7,109 nt of DNA, taken from contig CACXDR010000317.1 in assembly GCA_902766415.1 (NCBI GenBank), positions 1 through 7,109 of the forward strand. The letters run 5' to 3'. The stretch is from an uncultured Lachnospiraceae bacterium. GTDB taxonomy: Bacteria; Bacillota_A; Clostridia; Lachnospirales; Lachnospiraceae. Both the position numbers and the translations under genes were made by a program. Below the pieces are notes generated by a model that saw only the letters and a program-made list of their open reading frames with translations, did no database searches and was not told the origin of the DNA. This document shows, one piece after another, positions 3,625-7,109 of this stretch (positions within the stretch are counted from its first letter, which is position 1; every line of letters starts with the position of its first letter).

Positions 3625-5646
3625 TCAGTCCGGCACCGCCTCGGCGGTCGCGCCTACCTGGGGGCCCGGGGCCGCCTGCGGCTCCGCCGGGGCAGGCTGC
3701 ACTGCCGCCGCGGTCGTCTGCGCCGCGGTCTGGGCTGCTGTCGTCTGAGCCGCCGTCTGGGCCGCCGTGGTCTCACGCTCGCCGACATGGCCCGGTCCCT
3801 CCGCGACATAGCTGTCCGTGGTCTGGCCCGGTTCGTTCATGGGCGACGGCTTCGCTGCCGTCTCCTGCGTGCTCCTGGTGGGCTTCACGCCGCCGGGAAC
3901 TGCCGGTGCAAGGCCATCGTCCTCCTCCTCTTCACGGGAGGCCGCCGCACTCTCCTCCGGATCAAAGCCCGGACGCACCTGTCCGCTGCTCCCGCTGCCC
4001 GGGAAGACATCCGCACCGTTGACCGTGCTGCCCGTGCCGCTGCCGGAGGTGCTTCTCGTCGGGATGGCAGGCGCCAGGAAATTCCCGTCCTCGTCCGTGC
4101 CGCCCGGGAAGAAGTCCTCGAGATCCGCCTCGTCCTCGTCGTCCCTTAAGAGGTTTCCGTCCGCGTCGACCTCATACTCGCCGATGATGTCGCCGTCGCT
4201 GTTCGTCTCATACGCGGCGATCACGTCGCCGTCGCTGTTCGTCTCGTAGATGACGCCCTTCTTCTCCTTCTTCGTATCGCCGGAGCCCTTCTTTCCGCTG
4301 CCGTCCTCGTCTCCGGAGCCGTCGTCATCGTCCTCCTCCGCTTCCTCCTCAGCCTTCTTCGAAGCCTGGTACCTGGATTCCGCGGCCTGGTTCTTGTACG
4401 TGCTGTAGTCGGACCAGATCTTGTTGTCGATCTCGCGCACGCGGTTCGAGACCTCGTACTCCGTATCGTCAAAGATCAGCTGGTGCAGCTGCTTCACGTT
4501 GCTCTCAAGGGTCTTCGGAAGGACGCAGGCGCCCTTCTTTCCCATCATGGCCTCCGCGCGGTCGAACGGGAAGCCGCCGGTCTCGCCGATCGAGTAGTTC
4601 CTGACGTGCATGGCGAGGTTCATTCCGTCCTCCCAGGTCAGGCTCGTCGCGACCATGGCAAGCATGTTTCCGGCGAGGTCGGACAGCGTCTGCGCGTCCG
4701 CCTTCTTCGCCTTCTGGTAGCAGAGCTCTATGATCCTGCGCTGGCGCTCGGTACGGGTGTAGTCGTTGTCCATGTAGCGGAGTCTTGCGTACGCGACTGC
4801 CTGGACGCCGTCCAGATGGTTCTCTCCGGCGTGCTCAAGATGGACGGAGCCTATGCCGGTGCCCTTGACGGTCTCGGTGATGTAGGAGTTGATGTAGCGG
4901 AACTCCGCGTCAGAAAGATTGACGTCCACGCCGCCCAGGATGTTGACGCCTGTCGCGACCGCCTTCCAGTTGAAGGTCACATAGTCCGTGATGTTCAGGT
5001 CGAGGTTCTGGTTCAGGGCGCGCACCGCCTGCTCGGGCCCGCCGATCGCGTACGCGGCGTTGATCTTCGAATAGCTCGAATTTCCGAGGTTCAGGTAGCT
5101 GTCGCGGAATACGCTGACCAGCCGGATCTCCCCGGTCTCGCGGTTGATGCTCACGATCATGATGACGTCCGAGTTGTTCCCGCGCCCCACGGAGGAGTCG
5201 CGCGAATCCACGCCGAACGCGGCGATGTTCCAGTAGCCCTTCATCTTCTGGATGTCCTCGCTGGACAGCTCCTTGTTCTCGACGTTCGAGACCTCGAAAT
5301 CCGGGCGCTGGATCTTGTTGTACTGCTTCAGCATGAACGCGTAGGAAAAGATCCCGGCGAGCACGACCGCCTCGAGAAGCGCGAGGATGATGATCCTGCG
5401 GAAGATGATGAAGCCCTTCGACGGCGCCTTCTTTTTCGTCTTCCACGCCTTTTCCCCGGAACCGTTTCCGCCTCCGGCAGCCCCGGGCGTCCTCCCGGTA
5501 CCCCCGGCAGCCCTTCCGGCACCGGCGGCCCTCCCGGCTCCCGCTGTCCCGGCGCCTGCGGCCCCGCCGCGAAGCGCAGCTTTCTGCGCGCCCTTTCTGC
5601 GGCTCCTGCCGTGCGGAAGCTCTTCGTTGAATCCGTTATCCTGCAT
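3625..5646 (-). CDS. LytR-CpsA-Psr (LCP) family glycopolymer transferase with long repeat-rich tail
   Basis: A 673-residue membrane protein of the LCP family. These enzymes move polyprenyl-linked glycopolymers (teichoic acids, capsule or other wall polysaccharides) onto peptidoglycan outside the membrane. The cytoplasmic N-terminus (1-75) is basic with a Gly/Ala/Arg stretch (26-63); one membrane helix lies near 80-107. The LCP domain covers about 140-310: AAFGVDSRD (142-150, Asp147 and Arg149), NNSDVIMIVSIN (157-168), VSVFRDSYLNLG (177-188, Arg181-Asp182), YSKINAAYAIGG (192-203) and YARLRYMDNDYTRTERQR (286-303). The usual charged residues that hold the lipid pyrophosphate are all present. A helical region follows (to about 430), then an unusual tail: acidic 432-450, three YET-type repeats 467-502, Pro/Ser/Gly linkers, Thr/Ala/Gln repeats 626-648. 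AAGGAG (5652-5657) sits 5 nt before the ATG. It lies 23 bp after the sugar phosphotransferase gene, so co-transcription is likely. The polymer attached is unknown. Confidence 0.93.
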   Translation of the reverse strand: MQDNGFNEELPHGRSRRKGAQKAALRGGAAGAGTAGAGRAAGAGRAAGGTGRTPGAAGGGNGSGEKAWKTKKKAPSKGFIIFRRIIILALLEAVVLAGIFSYAFMLKQYNKIQRPDFEVSNVENKELSSEDIQKMKGYWNIAAFGVDSRDSSVGRGNNSDVIMIVSINRETGEIRLVSVFRDSYLNLGNSSYSKINAAYAIGGPEQAVRALNQNLDLNITDYVTFNWKAVATGVNILGGVDVNLSDAEFRYINSYITETVKGTGIGSVHLEHAGENHLDGVQAVAYARLRYMDNDYTRTERQRRIIELCYQKAKKADAQTLSDLAGNMLAMVATSLTWEDGMNLAMHVRNYSIGETGGFPFDRAEAMMGKKGACVLPKTLESNVKQLHQLIFDDTEYEVSNRVREIDNKIWSDYSTYKNQAAESRYQASKKAEEEAEEDDDDGSGDEDGSGKKGSGDTKKEKKGVIYETNSDGDVIAAYETNSDGDIIGEYEVDADGNLLRDDEDEADLEDFFPGGTDEDGNFLAPAIPTRSTSGSGTGSTVNGADVFPGSGSSGQVRPGFDPEESAAASREEEEDDGLAPAVPGGVKPTRSTQETAAKPSPMNEPGQTTDSYVAEGPGHVGERETTAAQTAAQTTAAQTAAQTTAAAVQPAPAEPQAAPGPQVGATAEAVPD
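3718..3771 (-). repeat. 27-bp tandem repeat coding Thr/Ala/Gln in the LCP tail
   Basis: Two units encode TTAAQTAAQ (residues 626-634 and 635-643), followed by a partial TTAAA. This is near the end of the extracellular tail and probably forms a flexible, possibly wall-spanning or glycosylated stretch. Confidence 0.8.
4141..4248 (-). repeat. 36-bp repeat: three 12-residue YETNSDGD-type units in the LCP tail
   Basis: Residues 467-502 read YETNSDGDVIAA, YETNSDGDIIGE, YEVDADGNLLRD. The first two units are almost identical in DNA over 24 bp (4225-4248 and 4189-4212), 36 bp apart; the third is diverged. A further DEDGNF occurs at 518-523. The pattern Y-x-x-(N/D)-x-DG-(D/N)-(I/L)-(I/L) resembles short YD-like or Ca-binding DxDG loops; function unknown. 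Confidence 0.8.
5458..5571 (-). repeat. Gly/Ala/Arg low-complexity segment at the LCP N-terminus
   Basis: Residues 26-63 consist almost only of Gly, Ala, Arg, Thr and Pro, with GAGRAA repeated at 37-42 and 43-47 in near-identical form. It precedes a lysine-rich stretch and the membrane helix, so it lies in the cytoplasm. Such very GC-rich tracts vary easily in length by slippage. Confidence 0.65.
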
Positions 5647-5669
5647 GAGATCTCCTTAACGAACGCCGG

Positions 5670-7076
5670 TCAGTAGGCGTTTTTATTAATGAACCCCTTA
5701 AAAAAGGTCAGCAAAATGATCTTGAAATCAAATCCCGGTGTCCAGTTCTCGATGTAGTAAAGATCGTATTCGATCCTCCGCTCGATCGAGGTGTCGCCGC
5801 GCAGACCGTTCACCTGCGCCCAGCCGGTCAGGCCCGGACGCACCTGGTGCTTGATCATGTACCGCGGGATCTCCTCCCGGAACTTTTCGACGAAGAAGGG
5901 GCGCTCCGGCCTGGGTCCCACCAGGCTCATATCCCCCTTCAGGATATTGAAGAACTGCGGCATCTCGTCGATGCTCGTCTTCCTGATGATCCGCCCCACC
6001 CTCGTGACGCGCGGATCGTGCTCCGTGGTCCACTCCTTCTTTTCGTTCTCCTCCGTCTGGAGCTTCATGGACCGGAACTTGTACATCCGGAACGGCCTCT
6101 GGTGCAGGCCCACGCGCTCCTGGCAGAAAATGACCGGGCCCGGCGAGGTGACGCGCACCGCGATGGCAGCCGCCAGCATGACCGGAGAAAAGAGGATGAT
6201 CGCGACGAGCGCGCCGAAGATATCGATCGCGCGCTTCAGCGCCGCGTTATGGAGCTCCGTGAGCGGCACGTGGCGGATGTTGATGACCGGCATGCCACCG
6301 AGGTCCTCCATGTACGGGACCGTCGGGATGACGCCGTAGTAATCCGGGACGAATTTCGTGTGCACGCCGGATTTCTCGCAGACCGCCACGATCTTTTTCA
6401 GATGGTCGTATTCCTTCAGCGGAAGGGTGATCGCGATCTCGTCCAGGACCTTCAGGTCCAGGATCCCCTGCAGGTCGTCCACCTTCCCGATCACGCGGAC
6501 GCCGTGGTAGTTCAGCCCGAACTCCTCGTGGTCGTCCAGGATCCCGCGGATCTGGTAGCCCCACTCCGGATTCGTCAGCACGCGGTCGATGTACCCTCTC
6601 GCCGCGTCCGAGTACCCGATCAGGACCACCTGCTTCTGGTTGAAGCCCTGCTTCCGGATCCTGCGGAGCACCGCGCGGATCGAGTTCCGCTCGAGCGTCG
6701 TAAGGATGACCGTGAAGGCGTAGAATACCAGGACCAGCCTTCTTGAAAAGTGGTAGATGTAGGGGTTCTTCGCGCCGAGATAAAGGACCAGCGTAAAGAT
6801 CAGGAGCCCGAGCGAGTTCGCCTTCAGGATGCTCGCGAACTCGGCGCGCCGCCCCAGGATGCGCTTCGGCGCGTAAAGCCCGAAGAACGCGTAGAGACAG
6901 AGGTACACGGGGACGATGCAGACAAGGGCCCGGAAATAGACCTCCCTCGGAAGCACGCCGACGTCCGGATGCATGCCGATAAGGATGTACCAGGCTGCCA
7001 GGTAACTCCCGGCAACGACCAGCGCATCCAGCACGACGTGAAGCCTGTTCAGCTGCTTCTGAAAGTTTTTGATCAT
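5670..7076 (-). CDS. Polyprenyl glycosylphosphotransferase (WcaJ-like initiating sugar transferase)
   Basis: A 468-residue membrane enzyme of the bacterial sugar transferase family, of the long WcaJ type (undecaprenyl-phosphate glucose phosphotransferase-like). It would transfer a sugar-1-phosphate from a nucleotide sugar to undecaprenyl phosphate, the first step of exopolysaccharide or capsule synthesis. Hydrophobic segments lie near 14-34, 48-68, 86-101 and 112-127. A Rossmann-like middle domain starts at VVLIGYSDAARGYIDRV (150-166). The catalytic domain begins with the membrane-embedded hairpin 280-306 and contains CQERVG (318-323), MYKFRSM (331-337), DPRVTRVG (354-361), SIDEMPQFFNILKGDMSLVG (368-387) with the Asp370-Glu371 dyad, GPRPERP (387-393) and RPGLTGWAQVNGLRG (413-427). 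Length and motif order are complete. The ATG at 7076 has AGAAGGA centred about 10 nt upstream. The LCP gene follows after 23 bp, fitting a polysaccharide operon. Sugar specificity (glucose, galactose or other) cannot be read here. Confidence 0.94.
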   Translation of the reverse strand: MIKNFQKQLNRLHVVLDALVVAGSYLAAWYILIGMHPDVGVLPREVYFRALVCIVPVYLCLYAFFGLYAPKRILGRRAEFASILKANSLGLLIFTLVLYLGAKNPYIYHFSRRLVLVFYAFTVILTTLERNSIRAVLRRIRKQGFNQKQVVLIGYSDAARGYIDRVLTNPEWGYQIRGILDDHEEFGLNYHGVRVIGKVDDLQGILDLKVLDEIAITLPLKEYDHLKKIVAVCEKSGVHTKFVPDYYGVIPTVPYMEDLGGMPVINIRHVPLTELHNAALKRAIDIFGALVAIILFSPVMLAAAIAVRVTSPGPVIFCQERVGLHQRPFRMYKFRSMKLQTEENEKKEWTTEHDPRVTRVGRIIRKTSIDEMPQFFNILKGDMSLVGPRPERPFFVEKFREEIPRYMIKHQVRPGLTGWAQVNGLRGDTSIERRIEYDLYYIENWTPGFDFKIILLTFFKGFINKNAY

Positions 7077-7109
7077 GTCCAGGTTCCTTCTCCCGGCCTG
7101 TCCGGAAGG

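Noticed and set aside
4483..5676. A 397-codon plus-strand open frame antisense to the LCP gene
   Set aside because: It lies opposite a protein with clear LCP motifs, its peptide is rich in Val, Arg, Asp and Leu as expected from the complement of a GC-rich gene, and it has no recognisable domain.
5847..6746. A 299-codon plus-strand open frame opposite the sugar transferase gene
   Set aside because: The Asp/Arg/His-rich peptide is the complement shadow of a well-conserved catalytic domain.

Overview
The window looks like chromosomal DNA from a GC-rich member of the Firmicutes, class Clostridia, most likely Lachnospiraceae or a close relative. The signs are strong AAGGAG/AGGGGG ribosome binding sites, a membrane-anchored HtrA with a long acidic tail, an LCP (LytR-CpsA-Psr) cell-wall protein with a low-complexity extracellular tail, and a WcaJ-type sugar phosphotransferase. 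The species cannot be named from sequence alone. All five genes read on the minus strand. No convincing plus-strand gene, tRNA, rRNA, CRISPR array or insertion sequence with a transposase was found.

In transcription order, from high to low coordinates: (1) 7076-5670 encodes a polyprenyl glycosylphosphotransferase that would start synthesis of a surface polysaccharide on an undecaprenyl carrier. (2) Only 23 bases later, 5646-3625 encodes an LCP-family protein that would transfer a finished glycopolymer to the wall. The pair probably forms the end of an exopolysaccharide or wall-polymer operon, closed by a strong terminator at 3534-3566. (3) 3388-1739 encodes a membrane-anchored HtrA/DegP serine protease with its own promoter. 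An 11-bp-register array of TGTGA-like half sites lies directly upstream and suggests control by an OmpR-type response regulator. (4) 1522-923 encodes a TetR-family repressor. (5) 731-1 encodes the N-terminal 243 residues of an AbgT-family transporter whose gene runs off the left edge.

The most informative non-coding region is 732-930, between the TetR gene and the transporter gene. It packs together a MITE/REP-like repeat pair that supplies the tetR stop codon, an intrinsic terminator, an extended -10 promoter whose -35 falls inside that terminator, and two AGAC-N4-GTCT palindromes exactly over and just after the predicted transcription start. The simplest reading is a TetR-type repressor controlling an adjacent AbgT-type transporter.

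No wholly new system is evident. The points worth a second look are the repeat element at the tetR end, the twin operator, the htrA upstream array, and the repeat-built tails of the LCP and HtrA proteins.
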